Notes: generated from the sequence alone by a model not told the origin. DNA of 64,000 nt from Serinus canaria (GCF_022539315.1 NC_066317.1:48464435-48528434); one strand, 5' to 3'; counted from the stretch's first letter, positions 35,901 to 50,212 are shown. Made by a program: numbers and translations.

Positions 35901-38900
35901 ATAGAAGATATTATTTGAATAATGAGGGAAGAACTTTTATGAAATCACTAGGTATAAGAATGCATGTCTTATTCTTGTGTGGTCATGCTGAGTAGTGATC
36001 TTTAGTAAACTTCAGGTTTTGTTCCCTCTGTCTTTGGAATACAGACACTATTGTGTGGTTACAGAGATCTCAGACTTCACTGGAGATGTGAGCACAAGGA
36101 GCCCTACAGCAACTGCTCTTTGGCAGTGTCTGAGCTGCACCTCAGCAATCTCATGCAGGTAAAATGCCTCACACTTGCTCAGGGCAGAATACGATACGGA
36201 GAAGGTGAATGTGGTCACCAGCCTGCAATGGGATGGGATGAAAAGCAGAGCACAACAGCACCGAGCTCTTTGCAGGTATTCAAGTGAATATACATCCCAT
36301 GAAAAACTTATCTGAGAAAGAGCTTGAAAGAGCTCTACCAACAAAGGAAAGCGGGACTACTGTATCAAAAGGGGTAAGTTTATCAGCGGAAAAAATGGGA
36401 TTTTCATTTATGCCAAGAATATCTCTGGCATCTACTATAAGATCATTGTGAGCATGACTCGCTAGGGCTAAACATCTCCAGGGATGGACAGCATCTTATG
36501 ATAGGAGAAAATAAAAACAGTTAGAAACTCCAATTTCAAAACCTCTCTTAAATCCTGATAGTGCACACTCAGGTAGGCTGGAATTTCAATGGAATTAGCT
36601 CATACTTAAACAAACCACGCAAGCAAACATCCAGCTTTTTGGATCAATCACAAAATGCTTCAGAGAGTTAAAGCAGTTAACATGCTAACTATTATTGCCA
36701 TTACCCACTCCCTACCTCAATTACATCTCAGCAGAGTTCCTGTTTATGTCAGGATAACAGCAGATTAATTTTTCAGTTTGAACACTGTGTATGCTAGTTC
36801 TTGAAGAGAGTTGACATGGCAAGGAAATTAAAATATTTAGACTAATAGAAGAGGTGGAAACCACAGGAGATACTTCGACTAGCTGTGCAATACTTGAATG
36901 TACATTCTGTCTGTGCCTACCTACTCTACTCTCGTAAGTCCCACCTCACACAGAAGTGTTGTCTGCAAACAGTGCCTACAGTTCTCCAATGTGCTGACTG
37001 TAACCATAGCCCCTTGCAATTGCACCACAGATTTGTAAGAACTCTCCTCACATCCTTTAGCTGAACCGTCAAGGAAAGGAAGGAGGCAAAAAGACTACCC
37101 TCACTGACCAGAAGAGTGTGCAGCTTTACACCTTCACCTCCATGGGCACAGTGGTCACTGCAGGGCGTGGACAGGGCCTGAGAAAACTCCTGCAAGCAGA
37201 AGGAGAAGGAGGAGGAGGAAAGCTGGCAGGAATCAACACACGGCAGGAACACTGCTGCCTGGTTAGTGACAGCACCCAGAAGATGCAGCCCCTTGTGACA
37301 CAGAAACTGTGGCTGTTGTGACTCCAGTTTGGACACTCTGCTAGATCACCAGGTTGTCAAGGTCACACTACCTGGTTTTCAGCTCTGTGGATGAGGTATG
37401 CTTGCTCCATTCAGATACAAACCTCCAGACTGCTTCCACAGCACAGGTCACCTGAAAATTAATCCATCAGCTGCAGTCTGGAGACTGCAAGCAAACAGCT
37501 CCTTGCTGCATCTGTTATGCATTCACTCAGCTGATTCTCTGACATCTGCATTAGCTGCCTCCTGTTTTCTTAACTCCTTTCAAGACAATTTCGATCTATA
37601 GCCCTGTCTTGCCAATCAGCCTCCTTCCACCTCAGAGAATGTCAGCATTTCAGTCCATAGTGGCATTCAGTGGTGGCACCACTGGCTCACAGCCTGTACC
37701 TTTGCAAGGTGCTGCATCTTTTCACCAAACTACTCCACCAAAAAATCTCCACTGAACTCATTCACTTCCTAAGGTGGCTACCACAGGGGTCATTGCTATT
37801 CTTTGGCCCAAGAGCAAGGTGGCAGGTCAATCATTGGCAGAATAATTCAGCTATCTGATATATTTGTAATACTGACAGATTAAGTGCCAGATTATCTTTC
37901 AAGGTGCTTTTATATTTTAAAGAATTGAAAGGATGCTTAGAAGCTTGGATGAGAGCTTTTATACAGATATTTTATCCTTAAGTACAATAATTTCTTCAAT
38001 GCCTTTCTAAAGTTAGAAAAGCAAGCAACATGCAATGAGCCCATATTTTCAAAGCCAGGATGTCTTGTCATCTCAAAAACAATCTCCTTCCAGAATTAAA
38101 AAAAATTGCAGACATAAAAACTTGGAAATTTTTCTTTCACTCCCTTGTTCACAAAACTGAAATCCTGTTCCTGCTTTCAAATCTCAGTATTTTATTTTGA
38201 AAAAAAAAACCTAAATTTTAGGTTTAATTTCCAATTTATGAAATTTCGAGAAACTAGAGAACCACTTTTTTAGAAACCTTTGCAAAAAATCACTACTGGA
38301 TCAAGACAACACCTGAAATTACCTCTGTTTCTTTCTCTGGCAGTTTTAACCACTGCAAATGAAGAGAAAGATTTATGATCAAATATTCAGTAATCTTGTC
38401 AACTTTATTATTAGCAAGGAAATTCCCTCACATTGAGAATGTGAAATCTTGATATAAAACAACGAACACAGACCGATGTTATTTACAAGATTAAATGAGA
38501 TGTGAAGTCCGAGTAAAGGGATGAAAGCTTTTTGTGTAATGAAATATATGTCTTGAAATACATGCTTACACATTGCACATATATATAAGACCACTTAATG
38601 AGTTATCTTCTATTTTAAAAAATTCAATTCTAATAGTAATTTCTTTAGTAATAGTACCTATAATAATATATAAGCAATGCATAACAACGCATCTAAAGAT
38701 CTATTCAAGTCACTATAGTTGCTGAGAAAAACAATTTAACTCTCATTCTAATTATAGAATTAGACAAAAGAAATATTTCTTTTATCTTCAAGAACCCTCC
38801 TTCTGTGGCTAATCACACCTTGATTCAGCAATTTACAAATTACACAGGAACACAGACTATTAGAACCACTCCAAAAATTAACAAAAAGCCTGTAAGACCA

Positions 38901-39478
38901 TTCATGCACTGATTTGAGATCCTAAATCTGTAAATAGAACTCAATGAGATCTGGCAATGCTAAGTACCCACTTAAAGATTCAAGCCATTAGTCTGAAGTA
39001 ATTTTTCTCCATGTTTATGGTGTGACATGGTAAATTACAAACTACATGGCATTAATGTTATTATGGGTCATTTTCAAAAGGGATCCATTTTCAGTATAGA
39101 TGTTCTCTACAAATTAAAATTGGGGTCAATCAAGAGTAGGAAAGTAATCCCTTCAGAGAAGATCAGCTCATAAACCATTCTCAGTCTGATCCAATACCCT
39201 CAAAGTCACCAGAAATGGAGCAGCATGTCATGCCTGAAGTTAGGTAAGCCTAACCTTCTCCTTCTGCAGGATACTGGATATATGTCACCTCTCTTTCCCA
39301 CCCTCCTCTGTGTTTTCTCCTTGTGCTTAAACAGAGAAGAAAGTTTTGAGTTTCACTACAGACGCAGCTGTACATGGAGCAGCTGGTGAGCAAATGTCAC
39401 ACACGTGTATGTTCGAGCACAGAAGTTTATCAACCATCTGTGAGTCTGCTGTCCCTCACAGTGGCTGTTTCTGTACAA

Positions 39479-39505
<27 letters not shown>
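39479..39505 (+). repeat. CA dinucleotide microsatellite
   Basis: About 13 uninterrupted AC units followed by a TA-rich stretch. Likely length-variable in the population. Confidence 0.95.
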
Positions 39506-39512
<7 letters not shown>

Positions 39513-40319
39513 GTACATATATATTAACACTGACACAAAACTGCTCCTGGGTCCAGATGGGGATACAGTTACGCTTGCAGATGAACATGGATAAAGTGCT
39601 GTGTGCTGACTCCAGTGCTGTCACACATACCGACAAATACTTTTTCTACCTGAATTACTTACAGGTCAAAAGCAAATTTTCAGCAACTCTAACTGCATTG
39701 TAGCCAAACGGAACCCTTGATTATATAAAACGTGTTATATTTAAGTAATTGACTTTAATCAGGCTACTGTGGGTATAGAATTATTGACATGTAGAAATGC
39801 TTGCAGCTTTGCACCTCAAACCAGTTCAAATTTTTCATGCCACATCCTCTTTTAGCAGAGTTAAATTTCTTGAAGTTTGAGACAAATCAAAAAGGCACAT
39901 TTTTGATTTGTCAACATATTTTGATAACATATTTTGGTAGGATTTTTTTTTACATATTTAACTCTTCAAAATCTCCTCAAATTTTTATGGCTGTTGAAGT
40001 ATTCTTTGGCTGTTGAAGTACTCTTTTATTTACAACCTTCAACAATTTTTTAGTTTTCTTTCCAGGGAGTCTGACCCTACCCCTATTTCTGCTTGTTCTT
40101 TATTTTTACCATCTGCAGACACAGGTATCCATTTCTCTTTCATACACAACTAACATTTCTTACTTTTAAATAATCATTCATAATTTCTCAGAGAGAATTA
40201 TGCTTTTGCTAGACTGGATGTATAGAAGTGTACAAGCACATATACAGATACAAAAAAATATTGAAAAGAAATCTGTGCATATTTAGAATCAAAGTATTTC
40301 AGTGATGAATCAATACACG

Positions 40320-40385
40320 TATATATATGTATATGGACATACACATAGGTACATGCATATGTGTATGTCCATATACATATATATA
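40320..40385. repeat. 28-bp perfect AT-rich palindrome, 10-nt spacer
   Basis: The left arm 40320-40347 and right arm 40358-40385 are exact reverse complements, with core GGACATACACATA / TATGTGTATGTCC. They flank the spacer GGTACATGCA, and the right arm runs on into an AT dinucleotide run to about 40398. This is the structure of a palindromic AT-rich repeat able to form a cruciform. Confidence 0.92.
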
Positions 40386-43300
40386 TATATATATATATGG
40401 ACACTTTGATATTAATTCATTGCAAAAGACATTGCTACAGATTGCTATAGGAAACAACGTGTTGTGGGCAAGATATCTTACCATCATTTGAAAACATACA
40501 TATATATTTTGCATGAAATGGATGCATTTTGAAATGGTCATGGTCCACATACAGGTACCTATGTATTTGTATGCACATGAGCAGAGATTGCTGTGCTAAA
40601 TGGGGATTTGCAATAACCTAGGTATCTAATTGATAGAGTTTTACATATAAAATTACATAGTCACCCATTGTAAACTGTTATATTTCTGCTGTGTATGCAG
40701 CCATTACATTTATTAGACACATCTTTACAATATGTTACAATGACTTGCTAAGGAGATGCATAGATTCATATTAAATCCCATAGATGTGTGACATGATAAA
40801 TTGTTAAAATAAACTGGCATCTCCATAGACACGCTTGCATTTGCAGTCAAAAGGGGCTCCCCCTCTTTCAGAGCCTGTGCCAATCCCACTGCAGTGGAGA
40901 GGGCTGACTTCTGTGTGTTTTGGCTCTAACCTGTGGTAGCACTGCACTCCTCTCCTTTGCCTGCACACTACTTGACCTTCTTGACTGGCTCCCTTAAGTG
41001 CTATGAAGTAATCAACAGTATCAGTATAGCTGAAGCTAATACATAAATGTTACAGGTGATATAACATGCTCCTCAATGTTAAAATGTCTTTAAAAAATTG
41101 CCCTTCCATTTCTCCATTTTCCTCAAAGGATCCCTTGCAAGATCTCCAACTTTACTTTCAGAATAAAAGTCTCTTCAGGTTCAACTTTGCTTTGATTTTA
41201 TAAAATGCCTAGCACAAAATAAGGAGGTTCTCAAGCCTAGATCTTCTTCCCCTAATATCAGCAGGAGAAGGAGGTTCTCCATGTTCATTAAGTTATGTAT
41301 TTGCACAGGTTTGATTTCAGTGGGAGGTAAAGGCAGAGAAGGAAAATGTTAGAACAGAATTCGCCAGTGTTCCATGCAAGATTATTTTTGTATATTTTGT
41401 GAGAATAAAGTGTCGGATGTACAAGTGTTTTGAGTAGTAATTATGTTAATCAAACAATACACAATAATGACCTCTTGCTAAAACATAATGATTTGGTTTT
41501 TATGCAGGAAGAACTCATATTTACTGCACGTCACCATTCGTTTTGCTGTGATGAACATCAAACTTCGGACGTTCATGAGCAAAGCTAGCAAAAGAAGCAA
41601 CAATAATTTGGTTGGGTATTTATTTTATAAAACAGAAACTCCCTGATAATTTTAGCTTTTTCCCCTTAGGATTGCCAGTAACAAAAACCTTTTTCTTGTG
41701 TCTGTACATATCAGAGTGTTTAAAATCATACTCCAGATTTCACATAGCAGGGAAACTGCCATCTTAAATTTTCTTAAATTTTGTTCTTAAATTTTGTGTG
41801 CACGCATGTACACAAAAATCTGAAGAGCTTGCTTTGAAATAATTTCAATTACTTTTCAAGTAGCAGGTGTGATATAAAACATACAATTATCATAACTTGT
41901 CTTGCATTTGTTAATTTATGTTTTTTATCTTTTCGATTTTTTCAATACATTTTTAAAAAGGAGTGGTCTTCCACAATCTATGCCATGACTTAGTATTCAT
42001 GCACTATATCCAGCACACAGATGAAAATAAGAAATAATACCTTTCCATTATACAAGCAGGATTTTTTTTCTTACCATGCAGCCTCTCTAGAATGCCTTAA
42101 TTGAAGCAGATAAAATTAGATTAAAAAAATGGGCATGCATACTTGCCTTCATCAAACTGCCTACATTCCATGCATAGTTATGATTAAAGCCCAATTTCAA
42201 AGGAACAAGCTTTCTTTTCTTTTTTTCTTTTTTTCTGGAATTAGCACAAGTTATACCTGGTAGCTCAGATTTTATATTGATTTATATCTTAGACCAACCA
42301 TATGCCAGAGCAGAATATATATTTTAGTGCCTGATTTCCTTTACTTTCCTCTGATTCCATTACAATCTTGTTCTCTTGCTACCTTTATATAAAACATATG
42401 ATACTGCAGACAGCAGCGAGTCATATGGAATAGGTTAAGAGGAGAAAAGACTCTACAACCAAACATAATACATAAATTCTTCTCACTCATTCTTCAGCTG
42501 AGAATTTTGAGAAGCCATTTCATATATTTATAGCTGACATCCACTTGGCTTTCAGTCAGTTTAAAGATCATGCAAATCCCCATGCTATGGTAAATCTCAA
42601 TGCAGAGTTCTTCAGTGGGAAGCATAGAAAGTTTTCCTTGATTTTCTTGATTTTTACATATTTTGAAGGAAAATTATCACACATATGAAAAGAGAGATAT
42701 TTTAGGAGAGAGATGTTTGAACATTATGAGAACATTTCCCATGCCTTATTTTTGAATCCTGATGGACTTGATTCAAACTCAGAGATACTTTACGCAACAG
42801 CTTTTCATCCAGAATTAAACCTCCACTGAAAGAGATGGGAATTTAAAAACTCACATTTAAATTGATGGAAAATAAAGAAATTATATGAAGGGGTTTTACA
42901 ACAGCCGTTTCATAACATTTTTATAGTGAGAAAAACAAAAGCTCACAGATAATTAGATAGATAATTAATAGATAGGTTAATTAATATATATTTGGGTATA
43001 TCAGTAGCCCAATAACTTCAAACTCCAAAGTCTTTACTGGTTTTTAAGCACAGTCTTTTGATGGAAATAAAAGAGGCAAGCTGAAGACTGTGTGTCCACC
43101 GGCATGCCTATCAATGAAAGGAAAGAACAGTTTTCTTGCAAGTTTGAAAGGTTTCATATTTTTTCAATGACCATAGCACAGGAAACAAGTAAAAGAGACC
43201 CCCAGCTACACAGAGGTCCTGGTCTCATGCTCTTACATTAGGAGAGCCAGTTATACCTATATTTTGACATAAATCAGTCTAACCTTCAAAAGCAACACAC

Positions 43301-46300
43301 TGTCACTCATGAGGAGAAGTGGTATCACCAGATGGTACAACAACCTCAAGCTGGCAAGTGTCAGTTACTGGTACTCACGCTTGTGTGTGAGAAGTGGCAT
43401 CACGCACAGTATGTAACCACAGCCCACTGTGCCAGCTTCTGCCAGGAGAGCTCTTTGCTCCTTCTCCAGCACATGCTGGGTCTTTCCTACGTGACAGGTC
43501 ACTGTGGCTCCCCATAGAGAAATCCCCAAACCAGAGCAGAATCCTCATGTGGTTTCCAGCAGGTTCATATGTTTTGTCAGGTAAAGAGAAACATGCCAAG
43601 TTCAGCCCCAACCTCATCCCTTAGCAATTTACACTTCTCCTTGGCTTCTGTAACCAAAGACCAAATGCAATTGCTCGTGCAAAAGCAACACAGTGCAGAT
43701 GCAGCAGCACGCAACTGTGCAGGGGGGAGCAATAAAGGGTTTGTGATAAGCACTATTGCTCCCTGCCACTTTGCCAGCTGCTCATATTAGACCTGATACA
43801 CCAACGTTTGTAGCCATTACTTCCAGTACTCACACTCTGCATTACAGAGGTTTCTCAGGCTCCAAAAGTCTCCTCTTCCACTGTACACTGATCCTTCTGG
43901 TGGATTGGAAAGGTTTTCCAGTCCTTCACTGATGTAAAAATTGAAGGACAACTAAATCCTGCTAAGCAAATATGAAACTCTACCTGGTTTTGTGAAGAAG
44001 AGCTAATGGTAGGCTACAGCCCACAAATTTTGTTGTTACATTGCTTTGTTGTGTTTGTGTGATCGTGCCCAGCATCTTAAGGCCATAATGCTTTAACAGT
44101 GGCCTTGAGACAGCTGCAGCCAACTTCCTTTCTTAATTGTTGTGCTGGGGTTATCTCAAAATATTTTTCAGCTGTAAGTTGTGTCATAGCATGGAAACAT
44201 TTGAAAACTGCAGATTAAATAAAACCACACACCACTAGCCAAAAACATAAGAACCTAATTTGGGAATGGTGTTAAGCTGTGTGGTGTGATGTCTAAAATG
44301 CTACACCAAGACTTTTGAAAAACGCAAGTTTTACAGTTACTTATTTTATCTCTTTTCAAACAATAATCAAAAGCACTATAGAAAAATCTCCAATTTTTCA
44401 TTTTATGGTCAATGTCAATCAAATTAATCACTTGAATGGTGCATTCAGTAACACTCTAGTGTTTCTTAGGGAAAACTATAGAATCACAGCACCAAAATTT
44501 TATAAAGAAAATGGGGGGTTAAGAGGTAATTTTCACAGAAAATCTTATACATTAAAGTGCCTAACTCACCTGCTGCTATACATCTAGAACTGCACAGCGA
44601 AAACAAGAGGAGAAACAGCAGAATTCCATCTCCCTGTCTGGGTGTCCTCCTGGCTGGTTATCAGAAAGCATCACTGAGAAAAGCTCCTTGGAGTTTCCGC
44701 TGGTACAGACCCACTGCTCTACAAAAGAGGCCAGCCTGTGAGACCGCCACCATGCTGACTGCTCACTTCCTGTGTGCTCTGGGTGTGCTGCAGAACACCC
44801 CGTACCTCTCTGAGGATTTATATGGCTTGCCCCTCACTGTACAAGAGATTATTTCCCCAACATCACTGGCACTAGCAGTTGTTACCAGCAATGGGACTTT
44901 AGCACCAGTCTCTACATTTTGAGGCCTGACACTCTTCTGCTATGAGATTATTTCACACTGCTTTGGCACAGTAAAATTACCTTAAAATGGGATTAAATTA
45001 CAGTAATTTACAGCCATGTTGCCCTGCTGATAGCCCATCAATCTTGTTATACATGAAAATCAAACCCATTTTTATTGGGTTTAACCTATTTAACCCATTT
45101 AATTCCTTGCTCTGGAACTTAGAAAGTACAGATTTATAAAAACACTGATTCTCTATAACTACAAACCTACAGATTTTCCTGGTTTGCAGCACGTGATCTG
45201 GGGAATGCAAAATTTGGTATTATGCCTCATTAAGACCTACTCTCTAAAGTTAGCAGGAAGCAAGTGCACATGTGGCTTTTTGACCCTGCAGTTACTGCCC
45301 AAATCTCAAACATGGTATTCACATGAAGTCTGTACCCATTTTCCCTGGTAGATTTGACTCCATTTGTATGATAGGTCTTCAGACTGGTCTCAGAAAAACG
45401 ACATCAAATCCCATTCTAAAGTCAAGTAAGTATACACATATGGTTCTTCCTACTGGAAAACCACAAACACACCACACGCTGACATAAATTGTGGGGTTGA
45501 AAATGTGGAATATGAAGCAGCACAATCCCACCTTATTCCAACAACAACAGACACCAAAATTTGCTGACAGATGTGCCTGTTAACAACTAACTTTTCTCAT
45601 TTACCCTACCTTTTTCTTCTGCAAGTATTTTATTCAGGATAAATTCCACGTTAAAGCTGGCTTCTGCCAAATGCCATAGTTCAATTCCTGCTCCATCCAA
45701 AGGTGGAAACACAGCTGAAATGAGAAGTTTAAAAATCTTAAATCCACATTCAGATTTTTTGTGGGGACTTGTGTCAGAGAGATGGTTCCAGCCTCATTGT
45801 GCTTTATCTTCATTCACCTTTCACATTAATTGCATCTCATTGGCAATGTGACAAGACCATTCCATCACACTAGAGCATCAGAAGATGCAGGGTTTGTGAG
45901 GAGAATCTGGAAATGGGTGTGCACAGATGTGCACACATACACATACACACATACTGCTCTGTAAGGGGACTCCACACCCTAAGCATGCCACAGTTGAATC
46001 AGAAAGCAGAGAAGAAGCCATGGGAGTGACCTGAACACAGAGTTACAGACGTGGCCATTTAGATGGAAATCTTCCAACTCAGAAGGTGGCACAGGCATTT
46101 GTTAGACCCAGCAGGGCCAGGCAGCTGCTGGAGCCAGAGCCAGCCACAGATATGCTGTCAAATTAAAAATACTTTGAATCTCGCTCCAGTCCTAAGAATG
46201 TGTTTCTTAAATTCTCACAATAAAATCTTCACCTAAATTTGTTTGGGAATATTTAAGATGAAGCAGAACAGTTTCCTCACAAGCATGATGTACTTCACAA

Positions 46301-46522
46301 ACAGGGAAGAAGACCATAATTTTAAATGTTGCAGATTTATACATGCCTATCACTCCTGCTTTCATAGTTCATGCAACAGAAAAGAGCGTCAGAATCAGAT
46401 CCACCATCTTGAGAGTAACTCCCATTTTTTTCTCTTTTCTTATATCAGTTAACATGGAAGAAAATTTTCACACCCCCTTTTCTACTTTATATAAGGACTT
46501 TTTACGCTGAGGTGCATTTTAT

Positions 46523-46562
46523 TGCAGAAAATGCAAAATACATTTTGCATTTTCTGCAATAC
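46523..46562. repeat. 19-bp perfect inverted repeat, 2-nt spacer, plus a third partial copy
   Basis: ATTGCAGAAAATGCAAAAT (46523-46541) is followed after AC by its exact reverse complement (46544-46562). A third, direct partial copy (CAGAAAATGCAAAATG) follows at about 46564-46579. The near-zero spacer points to a fold-back copying event. Confidence 0.92.
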
Positions 46563-47925
46563 AGAAAATGCAAAATGTAGGCCAGCGTGTAATTGTATAT
46601 CTCAACACCAAGCATTTAACAGATGGTATTTAGCAGAAAAGCAAAACTGATTATGTGAACCAATTTCACAAACCTATCAATAAAAGTAATTAACAAAAGT
46701 AAACCAAAATATATTGAATTTGATTCAGAATATCAATTCACATTAGGACTCCTAAGAAAAAAAAAAAATTGCAATGAACTCACCAGAGGCAGGAAGCTGA
46801 AAGAGGCTGTTGAAAATGAACGTTAAAGAAGTCAACTACCCTAAATGAGACAAGGGAAGAAAAAAAAGAAGAATGGTGTTCTGTGTTCCTGGCTTTTTCA
46901 GACAGACTTCTTTTTTAGCAAATTAGAACAATTCTATAACTGAGAAGACAAAAATCCAAAAGCTCTAAAGGCAACCAGAGATGCCTGTGCATACAGGCCA
47001 AAGCAGTCCTGGCAGCTGGGTCTAGTTCATCTGGAGGCAGCAGTCACAGCAGACCCAGATGCAGAGTGACGAGAAGGAGTGGAGAGGTTTAGCGTAAGTC
47101 AGCTTTCTGGGGAGAGCTTTGCAGCTCTGCCTCTGTGGGTTTGTTGTGGGTTGCTATATCTTTCTGTCTTTGGTGACTATGGGAGCAGATGTAAAAACCT
47201 TGTAGATGGGGGAGGGAGGCAAACCCTCCAGGCTGCAGAAAGCTTTCTCTTTGTACTCTGCTGCTCCTGCAGCTGCATCCTCCCTGCTACAGGGGCCAAT
47301 GTTACAGCGCAGCCCAGCAGCTCAATACGTGCAAGGAGAAAAGGAGCAGATTGACAACTGCCCAGCATGGCTGCGTGCAATTCACGCTCCAGTAGCAGAA
47401 CGACATTTGGGATCTTTCTGCAACTTGGAAAATGGCCCTGCCTGGAATATGGTCCTGCCTTTACAGAGGAGAGTGTGCATGTTGAACTGACTTTGTGCAA
47501 AAACCCAAGGCAGGCACTTTGGGCTGATTCAACAGTGCTGTGCATGGTTTTGTTGTAATTCAGTCAGGATCCCTCTGAAGTTCTGGTCAGGAATGATCAG
47601 TAGTATCATTTTATCAGCATATATGTTCTCTCTTCTACCAGTAAAAGGAGGTTGAGCAGGTGGAGACACCACAGACATTGAGACTCCCACCTTTCCCAGC
47701 AAAGACAAAGTGAGCTGTCCAGATCCGCATCACTTCCAGCTACCACCACAACTACCACAACACTGAAAGCAAAACTGTGATGGTAGTTTCAGGTTTTCAA
47801 GTATCTTTGGTCTATACTTTAGGATATATCAGCACAAGAGGTTGTCCACTATGTATGATCAGGCAATCAGACTGCAGGGAGGGCACTCCTGTCCCATTCT
47901 CCCGAAGCAGCCCCAGTGCACTGCT

Positions 47926-47962
47926 GCCTTTAGCTCAGGAGAGCTGCCCCTGAGCTAAAGGC
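47926..47962. repeat. 14-bp perfect inverted repeat, 9-nt loop
   Basis: GCCTTTAGCTCAGG (47926-47939) pairs exactly with CCTGAGCTAAAGGC (47949-47962). Outside these arms, CAGTGCACTG on the left and CAGTGCAGTG on the right could add an imperfect outer stem. Confidence 0.88.
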
Positions 47963-49661
47963 GAAGGGCCCGGATGACCAGTGCAGTGGAACATCTGGTC
48001 CTCAGGCAGAGGCATGAGCACTGGCTTCCCAAGCAGCCTTGAAACCCAGAGGTACAGAAGTGGAAAGTAATTCCTTTTCAGCAAGTATTTTGGGCTCAGT
48101 GAAATTATCTCTAACCATGTCTAACCATGAAACAGTAGCAACACACTGCCTGATCCAGATCTAACGCCAAGCTGTTTATGTTCATTGCAGGATGGAAACT
48201 TTCTGAAGACAGCTAATGAATCGGTCCACATTGACATTATGACAGTATAATGCATTCCAAGATAAAGTCATACTGCTTCCAAGAAAGATTAAAAACTAAC
48301 AGAATAATTTAAAATATAAAGCAAAAAGGAAACAAAAATACAATTTATGTGTACATGAAAGGCAGTTTGTGCCAAAAAAAAAAAAGAATATAGCCTATGT
48401 AAACATGCTGTAAACCTGCTGATGCAAAGCTTGTAGAGCAGTGCTGCACAGTTAAGCTGGAGAACCAATTTGTTTCTTTTCCCTACAAAATGAAATTAAT
48501 TATGTTGATTATCAACAGTGATGAAGTTAAGGAAAGCTCACAGAAGGCCTTTTGGGAATCCTATCTTCTTAAAATCTTCAATCTTCCTTTTAGTTTGAGA
48601 CAAGATTTTGAATAAGGGGCTTCAGCGCTTCACGAGTTTATGTGAGAACTTGTGTTTCCTCATTTTCACATTAAACATCTATTCATCTGGTTTTAACTAG
48701 GTTTGGGTTTCTCAATACCAGCCTAAGCAATCAGGCAGTAAGTTTCCATTGCAATTGTGATAAAGCAAATCAGACACCCAAATATTCTGAAATGTTTCCA
48801 TCAGAAATATTCAGAACTGTCAGAAGTAGAGAAATAAACACTATTTGCAAATTATACTGATTTAAAATCTTTGGTGATCATCACCGATTTTAGGTCTGCT
48901 ACAGAGAGCAGATACTTAAAAATGCAACTACTCTTCTCTGTTTCATGCTGAGATTAATCCAGATGTGAAGCCATCTGGCTAAGTAGTTTGCATTTTGGAA
49001 AGAGTGCATCCATCTGTAAAATATTTCATAAACATCTTTGAACTGAGTGAACTCAGCAAAGAAACAAAACTGTAGAGTAAGAGATACATTCTAACATGTC
49101 TTGATTTCCACCCATTTCCCTCCACTACATTTCCTGAATTATCTTGACCCAATAACTTCCCAAAAATAGTTGAATTTTATTTATTTGAGACCTTTCTCAG
49201 TAATACACATACTTTATGCATTTGATCCATTATTTCACTTCTAAGAGACCTGGAACTCCAGCAAAAGACCCTCAGCTCCATGCACGTGTAGGTAATTTCA
49301 AAGTTAGATGTAAAACTGACACCTGACCTGTTTCTCTTGATCCTTGGTTGTTTGTTGGATTGGCTTTTGGGAGTTTTTTTGTCTTTCTTACCGCAGTTTT
49401 TCGGCTCCTTTCCACCTCTTCATGCTGTGCAATGAAGGGGAACATCTGGCTGTGAGAAAATAGTGAATACATTAGAAATTACATTGCTTCTCCTTTTTAA
49501 AAAACTCATTATGAGTCATTATCTGTGACTTTCAGAAACAAACACCTTGTTGCAGAAAATATTTATGGGGGTGGAGCAAAGGCTTATGATTTATTTTTGC
49601 ATTGAGAAGTAGGCTGACAGCAAAAATAAAATCTTAAACCACAAGTAAATAAGGGTTTATA

Positions 49662-49834
49662 AGAAGTTATGTAAAATAACATTACCCAGGGTCTTGACAT
49701 GGGTCAGTCTACAAGAAAAGAAATTACCTAAAATAACATTACCCAGGGTCTTGACATGGGTCAGTCTACAAGAAAAGAAATTATGTAAAATAACATTACC
49801 CAGGGTCTTGACAATGGTCACTCTACAAGAAAAG
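49662..49834 (+). repeat. Tandem repeat, period 57 bp, three copies
   Basis: The word ATTACCCAGGGTCTTGACA starts at 49681, 49738 and 49795, exactly 57 bp apart, with few differences between units. Because 57 is a multiple of three, a 72-aa frame carries a 19-residue periodic peptide. It has no other sign of being a gene. Confidence 0.93.
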
Positions 49835-49934
49835 TCACATTTCTTCTTAATCCACTGCTTTTTCTACCTCTTGGAGAAAAAAGAAAGCTGCTGGTGTTGG
49901 GAAGGGGGTTGAGATTAAGGAAGGTTGCTGTTCC

Positions 49935-50212
49935 TGTCCCTCCTGCCTGATTTCCTTTTAGTTCTCAGATTCACTCAGCTCAGATTTTGGTCTGCGTCGG
50001 ATAGTGTGGTATGTGCAATGCTCAGAAAGTAAACCATGACACTCTAACCCTACAAGCCTTTCTTCTGTCTCAGATGATCATTAAATTACACAAAATAAAG
50101 CAAATTGTTGCTTATGTCGAGACACTGCACTGGACGTATAAACAACAGACATATAAACAAAACACAAGAAGATATACACTTATTTTGTGAAAAAAGAGCC
50201 TAATTCTATTTT
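49935..50212 (+). repeat. Duplicated segment, copy 1
   Basis: About 280 bp that aligns with 52035-52285. Shared words in the same order include CTGATTTCCTTTT, GTTCTCAGATT, CTCAGCT, TTTGGTCTGC, ACCCTACAAGCCTTTCT, AGATGATCATTA, ATATAAACAA and AAGAGCCTAATT. Copies differ by substitutions and small indels, so the duplication is not recent. It could be an unrecognised repeat family instead. Confidence 0.75.

Larger units (their letters stand above)
32914..49660. other. RHOH upstream/intron sequence, no coding exon recognised
   Basis: AT-rich sequence with only short frames. Non-coding 5' exons of RHOH could lie here but cannot be placed without transcripts. It contains a CA microsatellite (39479-39505) and inverted repeats at 40320-40385, 46523-46562 and 47926-47962, listed separately. 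Minor local duplications occur at about 35527-35568 (a CTTTAAAGA word twice) and 39988-40028 (a GGCTGTTGAAGTA word twice). Confidence 0.5.

Noticed and set aside
36926..37336. 136-aa minus-strand frame
   Set aside because: No domain, no acceptor/donor context and no neighbouring exons.
39374..39703. 109-aa frame with His/Thr repeats
   Set aside because: Translation of the CA microsatellite.
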